A DNA stretch of 64,000 nucleotides from Bacteroides acidifaciens (GTDB taxonomy: Bacteria; Bacteroidota; Bacteroidia; Bacteroidales; Bacteroidaceae): contig NZ_JANJZR010000019.1 in the NCBI RefSeq assembly GCF_024623065.1, forward strand, positions 1 through 64,000, written 5' to 3'. Both the position numbers and the translations under genes were made by a program. Below are positions 43,804 to 54,100 of the stretch, piece after piece (position 1 is the stretch's first letter; each line of letters opens with the position of its first letter). Below the pieces are notes generated by a model that was given only the letters and a program-made list of their open reading frames with translations, was not told where the DNA came from and did no database searches.

Positions 43804-45429
43804 ATGAAACTATTAAAAGTATATATATCTGCATTTTGCATGTGTTCACTTTCTGTGTTGCTGAATTCATGCGACGATTTCCTGAAAGAAGAACCATTGG
43901 ATATGAAGTCATCTGACCAGTTCTGGAAGACGAAAGCTGATGCGGAGTCGGGTGTGAACGCATTGTATTTCGGTGGTGTACCTTATTTACACAACACTGA
44001 TGTAGGCGGTGGCTGGACTCCTAAAGCGACAATGTGGGGTGGTATTGTGTCCGGATTGTACGTTGATAAGCGTAAGGATAGAACATTTACTACGGCATCC
44101 GAAGGGTGTAATTTCAATATTGAATCTTTTGATGATATTGCAATGAAATACTGGCATGAGTTTTATAAAGGTATTTCACGTGCCAACTTTGTTATTGCCA
44201 ATATTCCGACAATGACCGGTGTGCTGGATGAAGCTACTATTAATAATTATGTGGCTCAAGGTAAATTCTTCCGTGCATACGGATATTTTTGGCTAGTCAA
44301 AGAATTTGGTGGTGTTCCTTATATTTCAGAACCTTACACTTCTACAGAAGGTATGTACAAAGAACGACTTTCTGCCGAAGAGATCTATAAGAAGATTGAA
44401 GCCGACTTGCTGGATATTGTCAATGGAGATGCATTGCCTAATAAGACGTTCTATGAAAATGGCTGTTATGTTACCAGGGCAATGGCGCAGACTTTGCTGG
44501 CACAGGTTTATCTGCAATGGGCAGGTGCACCGTTAAATGGTGGAGCAGACTATTATAGTAAAGCTGCACAGATGGCTTTGAAAGTGATCAATGACAGTCC
44601 TCACGAACTTATTCATCCAAATGGAACGACTGATGATTTGAGCTCGGCATATAATGTAATCAAGACTACGAAAAGTTCTGCAGAAATCATTTATGCTAAA
44701 GAATATAATTATAGTGATTATAGTGTAGGTAACTCTTATGCTTGTCGTTCTATTGGTACAGATGCTTTCCAATGGGGAGTGTTCCATCCGGGAGGAGACG
44801 TGCTGTATAATGCATACCTTCCCTGTGATATGTTGCTTAACAGCTATGCCTCTAATGATATTCGAGGACATGAGAAACAGTTCTTCTTTAAGGAATATAC
44901 CGATGCTGCAGGAAAGACTTATACTTTGAACAATGCAGGCAACTGGGCGTGGTTTGATGAAAATGCTTTGATTAGCGGTCACGACGGTGATTATAATATG
45001 CCGGTATTCCGTTTTGCGGAAGTCTTGCTGATTGCGGCCGAAGGTCTGGCACGTACAAATCATGAAGATAATGCTGTCGGTGGAGCTAAATATTATCTCA
45101 ATCAAGTGCGTAAACGTGCTGGATTGGCAGATGAGACGGCTACAGGAAATGATTTAATACAATCGATTTTGACTGAACGTTTACATGAGTTACCGTTGGA
45201 ATTTAAGATTTGGGACGACATTCGCCGTACTCGTTTGTATCCGGAAGCATCTACAGAATCAGGAAAATTGAAATGGACTGCTCTTGCATCGGCTCAAATC
45301 CAAAACAAGCCAGATGGAAGCACAAGAGTCGGTGCCATTCCTGAATATGCTTTGTTATGGCCTATCCCGTTAGATGAAATTCAGGCTAATCCTGCGTTGG
45401 AAGGACATCAGAACCCAGGATGGAATTAA
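43804..45429 (+). CDS. SusD-like surface glycan-binding lipoprotein
   Basis: The 541-residue protein has a lipoprotein signal (LLNSC, Cys23) followed by the acidic surface-export-like DDFLKEE. The body has the SusD/RagB TPR pattern: FFRAYGYFWLVKEFGGVPY, AMAQTLLAQVYLQWA, then the late VRKRAGL, LTERLHELPLEF and IWDDIRRTRLYP. It caps the SusC transporter and binds its glycan. A weak hairpin follows (45466-45496). Confidence 0.95.
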   Translation: MKLLKVYISAFCMCSLSVLLNSCDDFLKEEPLDMKSSDQFWKTKADAESGVNALYFGGVPYLHNTDVGGGWTPKATMWGGIVSGLYVDKRKDRTFTTASEGCNFNIESFDDIAMKYWHEFYKGISRANFVIANIPTMTGVLDEATINNYVAQGKFFRAYGYFWLVKEFGGVPYISEPYTSTEGMYKERLSAEEIYKKIEADLLDIVNGDALPNKTFYENGCYVTRAMAQTLLAQVYLQWAGAPLNGGADYYSKAAQMALKVINDSPHELIHPNGTTDDLSSAYNVIKTTKSSAEIIYAKEYNYSDYSVGNSYACRSIGTDAFQWGVFHPGGDVLYNAYLPCDMLLNSYASNDIRGHEKQFFFKEYTDAAGKTYTLNNAGNWAWFDENALISGHDGDYNMPVFRFAEVLLIAAEGLARTNHEDNAVGGAKYYLNQVRKRAGLADETATGNDLIQSILTERLHELPLEFKIWDDIRRTRLYPEASTESGKLKWTALASAQIQNKPDGSTRVGAIPEYALLWPIPLDEIQANPALEGHQNPGWN

Positions 45430-45465
45430 TTAGGTAATAATAAATATTTGTTTCTGATAGAATTG

Positions 45466-45496
45466 GAGAGAGGGTAAAGGCTAATTATCCTCTCTC
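45466..45496 (+). terminator. weak hairpin after susD
   Basis: GAGAGAGG (45466-45473) pairs with CCTCTCTC (45489-45496) around a 15-nt loop, but no T run follows. It may end or reduce the susCD transcript, or protect its 3' end. Confidence 0.45.
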
Positions 45497-45522
45497 TATT
45501 GCTTAAACGGTTAGTCTTTCGG

Positions 45523-45593
45523 TTGTACTCTCATTGTATACACATAAATATTATGTTTTGATTCTCAGTTATTTAACTTGTACTCTCGTTGAC
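45523..45593 (+). promoter_or_regulatory. candidate operator upstream of the GH92 operon
   Basis: TTGTACTCTCATTGTA (45523-45538) and TTGTACTCTCGTTGAC (45578-45593) are direct repeats 55 bases apart. They match the susC-upstream element in core (TTGTRCTCT), in spacing and in the flanking GATTnTnAG word. They lie 214 and 159 bases before the ATG, against 212 and 157 for susC. Confidence 0.6.
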
Positions 45594-45673
45594 ACTCGTT
45601 TCCTTTGGTTGACTATACTGCTATTTTTTCTTATTTTGGCGTATCAGAGGACTGATAATTGCTGAAAGATGCT

Positions 45674-45681
45674 TTAATTTG
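45674..45681 (+). promoter_or_regulatory. -7 box of the GH92 operon
   Basis: TTAATTTG at 45674-45681 resembles TAnnTTTG with T at the second place, just as at susC, and lies 56 bases before the ATG at 45737 (55 at susC). No clear -33 box is seen, which fits an activator-dependent start. TATCAG-N4-CTGATA (45642-45657) is a small inverted repeat just upstream. Confidence 0.45.
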
Positions 45682-45736
45682 TAACATAAATAAAAAAGAC
45701 TTGATAATCTAGTATTAATAGTTTAATTCGTAGACC

Positions 45737-48022
45737 ATGAACAAAAAGAAACTACTATCTTTCGCAATAGCCCTGCTATTGGGAGTTTCCTCTACCTTTG
45801 CACAAAAGCAACCGGTAGACTATGTGAATCCTTTAATGGGGACTGATTCGAAAATCTCACTATCCAATGGAAATACATATCCCGCCATTGCGTTGCCTTG
45901 GGGAATGAATTTTTGGATGCCACAAACCGGAAAGATGGGTGACGGTTGGGCTTACACTTATGCATCCGACAAAATCAGAGGTTTCAAGCAAACCCATCAG
46001 CCCAGTCCGTGGATCAATGACTACGGTCAGTTTTCAATCATGCCGATGACTAAACAGTTGAAGATTGATCAGGACAGTCGTGCTTCCTGGTTCTCTCACA
46101 AAGCAGAGAAAGCCACTCCTTACTATTATAGTGTTTATTTGTCGGAATATGATATGACAACTGAAATAGCTCCGACAGAACGTTGTGCATATTTCCGTTT
46201 CACTTTCCCTGAAACCTCCGATGCCTATGTGGTAATAGATGCTTTCGATCGTGGTTCGTATGTGAAGGTGATTCCCGAAGAAAATAAAATAATCGGTTAT
46301 ACGACACGCAATAGTGGCGGTGTTCCTCAAAACTTTAAGAATTACTTTGTGATAGAGTTCGACAAGCCTTTTACTTTCAATAAAGTATGGGCAGACTATC
46401 ATTTGGTTGAAACACATCTCGAACTGCAATCCAATCACGTGGGTGCTGCTATCGGATTTTCGACGAAAAAAGGAGAACAAGTGCATGCAAAAGTGGCATC
46501 CTCATTCATCAGCCCCGAACAGGCGGAACTGAACTTGAAGGAAATTGGTAATAAGACCTTTGAACAGACAAAAGAGGCCGGTCGTAAGGCATGGAACAAT
46601 GTCTTGGGGCGTATCAAGGTTGAAGACAGCGATGAGAACCGTATGCGTACGTTCTACTCTTGCTTGTATCGTTCGGTGTTGTTTCCCCGTATGTTTTACG
46701 AGGTAAACGGTAAGGGGGAGACTATACATTACAGTCCCTATAATGGTGAAATCCGTCTGGGATATATGTTTACCGACACTGGATTCTGGGATACTTTCCG
46801 TTGCTTGTTTCCATTTGTTAATTTGATATATCCTTCAATGGGTGAGAAGATGCAGGAAGGCCTGTTGAATACCTATCTTGAAAGTGGATTCTTTCCAGAA
46901 TGGGCCAGCCCGGGCCATCGTGGTTGTATGGTTGGGAACAATTCAGCTTCTGTAGTGGCGGATGCCTTCATGAAGAATGTGACCAAAGTGGATGCAGAAA
47001 AAATGTACGAAGGCCTACTGAAAGGGGCCAATAGCGTACATCCGAAAGTTTCTACTACCGGACGCCGTGGATATGAATATTATAACAAACTGGGCTATGT
47101 GCCATACGATGTGAAAATTAATGAGAATGCGGCACGCACATTGGAATATGCATACGATGACTGGTGCATTTACCGTATGGGTGAAAAATTAGGTCGTCCG
47201 GCAGAAGAACTGGATGTTTATAAGAAAAGGAGTCAGAACTACCGTAATCTGTTCGATCCGGAAACTAAGTTGATGCGGGGAAAAAATTCCGACGGAACTT
47301 TCCAGACTCCTTTCAATCCTTTTAAATGGGGAGATGCCTTTACGGAAGGAAATAGTTGGCATTATACATGGTCGGTATTCCACGATGTACAAGGACTGGT
47401 TGATCTGATGGGCGGCAAGAAGATGTTTGTCAGTATGCTTGATTCGGTGTTCAATCTTCCTCCTGTATTTGATGATAGCTATTATGGAGGAGTGATTCAC
47501 GAGATTCGTGAAATGGAAATTGCTAACATGGGTAACTATGCACATGGCAACCAACCTATCCAGCACATGATCTACTTGTATAACTATGCCGGCGAACCGT
47601 GGAAAGCCCAATATTGGTTGCGTGAGACGATGAACCGCCTCTATCTTCCTACTCCGGACGGTTATTGTGGAGATGAAGATAATGGACAGACTTCGGCTTG
47701 GTATGTATTTACTGCATTGGGTTTCTATCCGGTATGTCCGGGCAGCAATGAATATGTGATGGGAGCTCCTTACTTTAAGAAAGCAACGATTACACTGGAG
47801 AACGGCAAGAAATTGGAAATCTCCGCCCCGAAGAATAACGATGATAATCGTTATATTCGTTCATTGAACTATAATGGCAAGAATTATACAAAGAATTATC
47901 TGAACCATTTCGATCTGTTGAAAGGCGGTCGTCTGGTGTTTGATATGGATAACAAACCGAATAAGGGAAGAGGTATCAACGAATCAGACTTCCCGTATTC
48001 ATTCTCTCGTGACGTAAAGTAA
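45737..48022 (+). CDS. GH92 glycosidase with Gln in the catalytic-acid position
   Basis: The 761-residue secreted protein (signal to about 22) has all large GH92 blocks: VDYVNPLMGTD, TGFWDTFRC, GDEDNGQTSAWYV and a GLGFYPV-like end of the active site. In GH92 the motif HGNEP holds the Glu that acts as general acid; here it reads HGNQP (Gln606). In family enzymes with this change, such as CcMan5 of Cellulosimicrobium, the substrate is mannose-1-phospho-6-mannose, where no acid is needed. The calcium-site and base residues look kept. It is first in the enzyme operon, 6 bases before the next GH92. Confidence 0.9.
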   Translation: MNKKKLLSFAIALLLGVSSTFAQKQPVDYVNPLMGTDSKISLSNGNTYPAIALPWGMNFWMPQTGKMGDGWAYTYASDKIRGFKQTHQPSPWINDYGQFSIMPMTKQLKIDQDSRASWFSHKAEKATPYYYSVYLSEYDMTTEIAPTERCAYFRFTFPETSDAYVVIDAFDRGSYVKVIPEENKIIGYTTRNSGGVPQNFKNYFVIEFDKPFTFNKVWADYHLVETHLELQSNHVGAAIGFSTKKGEQVHAKVASSFISPEQAELNLKEIGNKTFEQTKEAGRKAWNNVLGRIKVEDSDENRMRTFYSCLYRSVLFPRMFYEVNGKGETIHYSPYNGEIRLGYMFTDTGFWDTFRCLFPFVNLIYPSMGEKMQEGLLNTYLESGFFPEWASPGHRGCMVGNNSASVVADAFMKNVTKVDAEKMYEGLLKGANSVHPKVSTTGRRGYEYYNKLGYVPYDVKINENAARTLEYAYDDWCIYRMGEKLGRPAEELDVYKKRSQNYRNLFDPETKLMRGKNSDGTFQTPFNPFKWGDAFTEGNSWHYTWSVFHDVQGLVDLMGGKKMFVSMLDSVFNLPPVFDDSYYGGVIHEIREMEIANMGNYAHGNQPIQHMIYLYNYAGEPWKAQYWLRETMNRLYLPTPDGYCGDEDNGQTSAWYVFTALGFYPVCPGSNEYVMGAPYFKKATITLENGKKLEISAPKNNDDNRYIRSLNYNGKNYTKNYLNHFDLLKGGRLVFDMDNKPNKGRGINESDFPYSFSRDVK

Positions 48023-48028
48023 GCTGAT

Positions 48029-50371
48029 ATGAATAATTTGAGAAAGAAAGTATTGATGATGACTATGGCGGCAGCAACTTTGTCCGCCATAGCCCAACAG
48101 CCGGTAGACTATGTGAATCCGATTATCGGGACCAATGGGATGGGGCACACTTTTCCCGGTGCTTGCACTCCTTTCGGATGGGTACAGTTGAGTCCGGACA
48201 CAGACACAATTCCGCATAATGTAAATGGAGCTTATCAGAAAAATGCCTACGAGTATTGTGCCGGTTACCAATATAGGGACAAGACCATTGTTGGCTTCAG
48301 TCACACTCATCTTAGTGGTACGGGACATTCTGACTTGGGAGACATCTTGTTGATGCCTGCTGTTGGCGATGTGAAGTTAAATCCCGGTCGGGCGGATTAT
48401 CCGGAAGAGGGATACCGTTCACGTTTTGACCATGCTACAGAAAAAGCTGTTCCCGGATATTATGAAGTGATACTGGACGATTATGGCATTAAGGCCCAAC
48501 TGACAGCAACACAACGGACGGGTATACATAAATATACCTTCCCGAAAGGAAAAGATGGTCATTTGATTTTGGATCTGGTGCATGGTATTTATAATTATGA
48601 CGGCAAAGTTCTATGGGCCAATTTGAGAGTCGAAAACGATACTCTGTTGACCGGATATCGTATCACCAATGGATGGGCGCGTACGAATTATACCTATTTT
48701 GCTATCTCTTTGTCACAGCCGATTAAAGACTACGGATATAAGGATAAGGAAAAAGTATTGTACAATGGCTTTTGGCGTCGTTTTAAGTTGGAAAAGAACT
48801 TCCCCGAAATCACAGGTCGAAAAATCGTGGCTTACTTTAACTTCGATACCGCTAACAATTCGGAACTGGTTGTAAAAGTGGCATTGTCGGCAGTCAGTAC
48901 GGAAGGGGCCATTAAGAATCTGCATGCCGAGGCTTCCGGAAAGAGTTTCGAACAGTTGACGGAAGCTGCTCGTACAGATTGGAATAGTGAACTGAAACAT
49001 TTCGAGATCGAAGGTACGCCCGATCAGAAAGCAATGTTCTATACTTCTCTTTACCACACCATGATTAATCCGTCTGTGTATATGGATGTAGACGGTTCCT
49101 ATCGTGGGCTGGATCATAACATACACCGGGCGGAAGGATTCACCAACTATACTATATTTTCCCTTTGGGATACCTATCGTGCGGAACATCCTTTCCTGAA
49201 TCTGGTGAAACCGGGACGCAATGCGGATATGGTGGAATCCATGATTAAACATGAGCAACAAAGCGTGCACGGAATGTTGCCGATATGGAGTCTGATGGGA
49301 AATGAAAACTGGTGTATGAGCGGTTATCATGCTGTGTCTGTACTGGCGGATGCAATAACCAAAGGCGTCTTTTCGAATGTGGATGAGGCATTGGCGGCAA
49401 TGGTCAGTACATCCACCGTTCCGTATTATGAAGGTATAGCTGATTATATGAAGCTGGGATATATTCCGCTTGACAAAAGTGGTACAGCAGCTTCTACTAC
49501 GCTGGAATATGCATATGATGACTGGACCATTTATCAGACAGCCTTGAAAGCCGGTAACAAGGAAATAGCGGACACTTACCGCAAGCGTGCCCTCAACTAC
49601 CGTAACATTTACGATACGAGCATCGGCTTTGCACGTCCCCGTTATAGTGACGGTTCTTTCAAGAAAGAGTTTGATGTATTACAAACCTATGGTGAAGGTT
49701 TTATTGAAGGCAATTCATGGAATTTCTCTTTTCATGTGCCACACGATGTATTTGGCATGATCGACTTGATGGGAGGAGAAGGGACGTTCGTGCAGAAATT
49801 GGATGAACTGTTCTCCATGCATCTGCCGGAGAAGTACTATGAACATAATGAGGATATTACGGAAGAATGTTTGGTCGGCGGATATGTGCATGGGAATGAA
49901 CCGAGCCACCATGTTCCTTATCTATATGCGTGGACTTCCCAGCCGTGGAAATCACAGTACTGGCTACGTGAGATTCTGAATAAGATGTATAAGAATGATA
50001 TTAACGGATTGGGTGGAAATGATGATTGCGGACAGATGTCAGCATGGTACCTTTTCTCCGTGATGGGCTTCTATCCGGTTTGTCCTGGTACAGACCAGTA
50101 TGTATTGGGAGCTCCCTACCTACCTTATCTGAAGATGACGCTTCCTAATGGAAAGACATTGGAGATCAAAGCGCCGGGTGTCAGCGATAAGAAACGTTAC
50201 GTGCAGTCGCTGAAATTGAACGGCAAAGTATACGACAAGATGTATATTACACATGAAGACCTTTTGAAAGGAGGCGTGCTTGAATTCAAGATGGGTGCGT
50301 CACCTAACAAACGCCGCGGATTATCACCGGAGGATAAACCTTATTCATTAACTAACGGAATCAATCAATAA
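48029..50371 (+). CDS. GH92 alpha-mannosidase
   Basis: The 780-residue protein has a signal peptide (to about 22) and the GH92 blocks VDYVNPIIGTNGMGHTFPG, LSGTGHSDLGD, TIFSLWDTYRAEHPF, YVHGNEPSHH (Glu624, general acid) and GNDDCGQMSAWYLFSVMGFYPV (catalytic-base region). It is a calcium-dependent inverting exo-alpha-mannosidase; linkage preference is not readable. It keeps the Glu that its upstream neighbour lacks, so the two probably act on different linkages of one glycan. Confidence 0.93.
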   Translation: MNNLRKKVLMMTMAAATLSAIAQQPVDYVNPIIGTNGMGHTFPGACTPFGWVQLSPDTDTIPHNVNGAYQKNAYEYCAGYQYRDKTIVGFSHTHLSGTGHSDLGDILLMPAVGDVKLNPGRADYPEEGYRSRFDHATEKAVPGYYEVILDDYGIKAQLTATQRTGIHKYTFPKGKDGHLILDLVHGIYNYDGKVLWANLRVENDTLLTGYRITNGWARTNYTYFAISLSQPIKDYGYKDKEKVLYNGFWRRFKLEKNFPEITGRKIVAYFNFDTANNSELVVKVALSAVSTEGAIKNLHAEASGKSFEQLTEAARTDWNSELKHFEIEGTPDQKAMFYTSLYHTMINPSVYMDVDGSYRGLDHNIHRAEGFTNYTIFSLWDTYRAEHPFLNLVKPGRNADMVESMIKHEQQSVHGMLPIWSLMGNENWCMSGYHAVSVLADAITKGVFSNVDEALAAMVSTSTVPYYEGIADYMKLGYIPLDKSGTAASTTLEYAYDDWTIYQTALKAGNKEIADTYRKRALNYRNIYDTSIGFARPRYSDGSFKKEFDVLQTYGEGFIEGNSWNFSFHVPHDVFGMIDLMGGEGTFVQKLDELFSMHLPEKYYEHNEDITEECLVGGYVHGNEPSHHVPYLYAWTSQPWKSQYWLREILNKMYKNDINGLGGNDDCGQMSAWYLFSVMGFYPVCPGTDQYVLGAPYLPYLKMTLPNGKTLEIKAPGVSDKKRYVQSLKLNGKVYDKMYITHEDLLKGGVLEFKMGASPNKRRGLSPEDKPYSLTNGINQ

Positions 50372-50384
50372 TCAATAAAGAAAT

Positions 50385-51182
50385 ATGAAAAAGATACATT
50401 TAATCTATGCTGCTTGCCTGCTGGTAGGTATGGGGGCTTGTGCTGCAAGTGTGCAAAAGCAGGTGAAGGATAATTTTGATGTATGGAAAGAGTACAATAC
50501 AGGTGCTATATTGTTTGAGGATAAAGCACCGGAAACGTTGGGATCGGACATTTATCACCGGATTATTCCCGATGCTGAATCGTACATCAAGGAACAGGCA
50601 CGTACTGTATTAGCTACCCTTTATAATTCTCCGGAAGATAGTATTCCCGCAGTGCACAAGATACATTATACTTTGGAAGATATCAACGGTATTTCTGCTA
50701 AAGGCGGTGGCAATGGTGATGTGACGATTTTCTACAGTACACGTCATATTGAAAAATCTTTTGCAGCGAATGATACGGCAAAGTTGTTTTTCGAAACGCG
50801 CGGGGTATTGTTGCATGAACTGACACATGCTTATCAGCTGGAACCACAGGGGATTGGTTCTTATGGGACTAACCGTGTGTTCTGGGCATTTATTGAAGGT
50901 ATGGCAGATGCTGTACGTGTGGCAAACGGTGGCTTCGATGGTCCTAATGCCCGTCCGAAAGGCGGGAACTATATGGACGGTTATCGTACAGCCGGTTATT
51001 TCTTTGTCTGGTTGCGTGATAACAAAGATCCTGAATTCCTGCGTAAGTTCAATCGCAGTACGTTGGAGGTGGTGCCTTGGTCGTTCGATGGTGCTATCAA
51101 ACATATTTTAGGGAAAGAATATAATATTGATGAACTGTGGCACGAATATCAAGTTGCAGTAGGAGATATACAAGCACAATAA
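50385..51182 (+). CDS. BSP-type (basic secretory protein) zinc metallopeptidase-like lipoprotein
   Basis: The 265-residue protein has a lipoprotein-type signal (VGMGAC, Cys19) and a BSP domain with a HExxH-type zinc site, HELTHAYQ (His144, Glu145, His148), followed by FIEGMADAVRVA, which supplies a third ligand in such peptidases. Plant BSP proteins and bacterial relatives are putative peptidases. It lies between two GH92 genes in one operon (13 and 8 base gaps), so it may cut the protein part of a mannoprotein. No activity is proven by the sequence. Confidence 0.82.
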   Translation: MKKIHLIYAACLLVGMGACAASVQKQVKDNFDVWKEYNTGAILFEDKAPETLGSDIYHRIIPDAESYIKEQARTVLATLYNSPEDSIPAVHKIHYTLEDINGISAKGGGNGDVTIFYSTRHIEKSFAANDTAKLFFETRGVLLHELTHAYQLEPQGIGSYGTNRVFWAFIEGMADAVRVANGGFDGPNARPKGGNYMDGYRTAGYFFVWLRDNKDPEFLRKFNRSTLEVVPWSFDGAIKHILGKEYNIDELWHEYQVAVGDIQAQ

Positions 51183-51190
51183 GAATAAAT

Positions 51191-54100
51191 ATGGCTAGTA
51201 GATTGGGTAAAAAGAGATTGTTTTTGGTTTGGTCGTGTCTGGTGAGTATTTTGCCGGGCATGGCTCAAACCGAGAAACTGATTGATTATGTGAATCCATT
51301 TGTGGGAACAGATGGTTATGGTAATGTGTATCCGGGTGCGCAGATTCCTTTCGGAGGAATTCAGATGAGTCCGGACACGGATAGTAAATACTATGATGCG
51401 GCTTCCGGTTATAAATATAATCATTCCACCTTGTTGGGATTCAGCCTGACTCATTTAAGCGGGACTGGTATACCTGATTTGGGAGACTTCTTGTTTATTC
51501 CCGGAACAGGCGAGATGAAACTGGATCCGGGAACACGTGAGGAGCCGGAAAAAGGATACCGTTCACGTTATTCTCATGAAAAGGAATGGGCATCACCTAA
51601 TTATTATGCGGTGGAACTGTCTGATTATGGAGTAAAAGCTGAAATGACGTCAGGGGTGCGTAGCGGTATGTTCCGCTTCACCTATCCTCAATCGGATAAA
51701 GCTTTTATAATGATCGATATGAACCATACTTTATGGCAATCTTGTGAATGGGCGAATCTGCGCATGGAAAATGATTCTACCATCACCGGATATAAACTGG
51801 TGAAAGGCTGGGGACCGGAACGGCATATCTATTTCACGGCTACTTTCTCTAAAAAGTTGACCGGCTTGCGCTTTATGCAGAATAAGAAGCCGGTGATTTA
51901 CAATACTTCCCGGTTTCGTAGCAGCTATGAGGCTTGGGGAAAGAATCTGATGGCTTGTATCTCTTTTGATACAAAAGCCGGAGAGGAAGTGATTGTAAAA
52001 ACTGCTATTTCATCGGTCAGCACAAACGGAGCAAAGAACAATATGGCGGAACTTGCCGGACTCGCTTTCGATGATCTGAAAGCTAAAGGAGAAGCACTAT
52101 GGGAAAAAGAACTTGGAAAATATACCCTTACTGCCGACCGTAAAACGAAAAGAACCTTCTATACGTCGGCTTACCATGCGGCTTTGCATCCGTTCATCTT
52201 TCAGGATGCAGACGGGCAGTTTCGAGGATTAGATAAAAATATAGAAAAAGCCGAAGGATTTACCAACTATACGGTATTCTCTCTTTGGGATACCTACCGG
52301 GCTTTGCATCCTTGGTTCAATCTGGTTCAACAGGAAGTGAATGCCGATATTGCCAATTCCATGCTGGCTCATTATGATAAAAGTGTGGAGAAAATGCTTC
52401 CTATCTGGTCGTTTTATGGAAATGAGACTTGGTGTATGATTGGTTATCATGCCGTTTCCGTATTGGCTGACATGATTGTGAAGGGAGTGAAAGGGTTCGA
52501 TTACGAACGTGCGTATGAGGCTATGAAGACCACGGCGATGAATCCGAATTATGACTGTTTGCCGGAATATCGTATGATGGGATATGTGCCTTTCGATAAA
52601 GAGGCGGAGTCAGTATCTAAAACATTGGAATATGCGTATGATGATTATTGCATGGCACAGGCTGCCAAGGCTTTGGGTAAGGAGGATGATTATCGTTATT
52701 TCTTGAATCGTGCACTCTCTTATCAGACTTTGATTGATCCGGAAACGAAATATATGCGTGGCAAGGACAGTCAGGGAAACTGGCGCACACCGTTTACTCC
52801 GGTAGCTTATCAGGGACCCGGATCTGTAAATGGATGGGGGGATATTACGGAAGGCTTTACTGTACAATATACCTGGTATGTACCACAAGATGTACAAGGA
52901 TATATGAACGAAGCTGGCGCAGATTGGTTCCGCAATCGGTTGGATGAACTGTTCACGGTAGAGTTGCCGGATGACATTCCGGGAGCACATGATATTCAAG
53001 GTCGTATCGGAGCCTATTGGCATGGAAATGAACCTTGCCATCATGTAGCGTATCTTTATAATTACTTGAAAGAACCTTGGAAATGTCAGAAGTGGGTCCG
53101 TACGATTGCTGACCGTTTCTATGGCGATACTCCAGATGCATTAAGTGGCAATGACGATTGCGGACAGATGTCGGCTTGGTATATGTTCAATTGCATTGGC
53201 TTTTACCCGGTGGCTCCTTCAAGCAATATGTATAATATCGGTTCTCCTTGCGTTGAGGCAATAACAGTTCGGATGAGTAACGGAAAAGCTATTGAAATGG
53301 TAGCAGATAATTGGTCGCCGAAGAATGTGTATGTAAAGGAGTTGTATGTGAATGGCAAGAAGTATGACAAATCTTATTTGAAATATGAGGATATACGTGA
53401 TGGCGTGAAACTACGTTTTGTCATGAGCAGTAAACCGAACTATAAGCGTGCGGTATCGGATGAAGCAGTAGCTCCTTCTTTGTCGTTGCCTGGAAAGACA
53501 ATGAAATATCAGGCAACTTTTTCAGAGAAGAAAACGAGTGGCAATCCTGTTTTTAAAGGTTGGTATGCCGATCCCGAAGGAGTCGTGTTTGGAGATGAAT
53601 ATTGGATCTATCCTACGTATTCGGCACCTTATGATGAACAAACCTTTATGGATGCTTTTTCGTCTAAAGACTTGGTGAACTGGACAAAGCATCCGAAAGT
53701 CATATCAAAAGAGAATATCAGTTGGCTTCGTCGTGCTCTTTGGGCGCCAGCGGTGCTTGCGGCGAATGATAAGTATTATCTGTTTTTCGGAGCCAATGAT
53801 ATCCAAAATAATAATGAAGTGGGGGGAATTGGTGTCGCTACGTCAGATAATCCTGCCGGACCTTTTAAGGATGCTTTGGGCAAGCCGCTGATTGATAAGA
53901 TTGTTCATGGCGCTCAACCTATCGATCAGTTTGTATTCAAGGATGATGACGGGCAATATTACATGTATTATGGTGGCTGGGGACATTGTAATATGGTGAA
54001 AATGGCTCCTGACTTGTTGAGTATTGTTCCTTTTGAGGACGGAACGATGTATAAGGAAGTCACTCCGGAAAACTATGTGGAAGGACCATTTATGTTGAAA

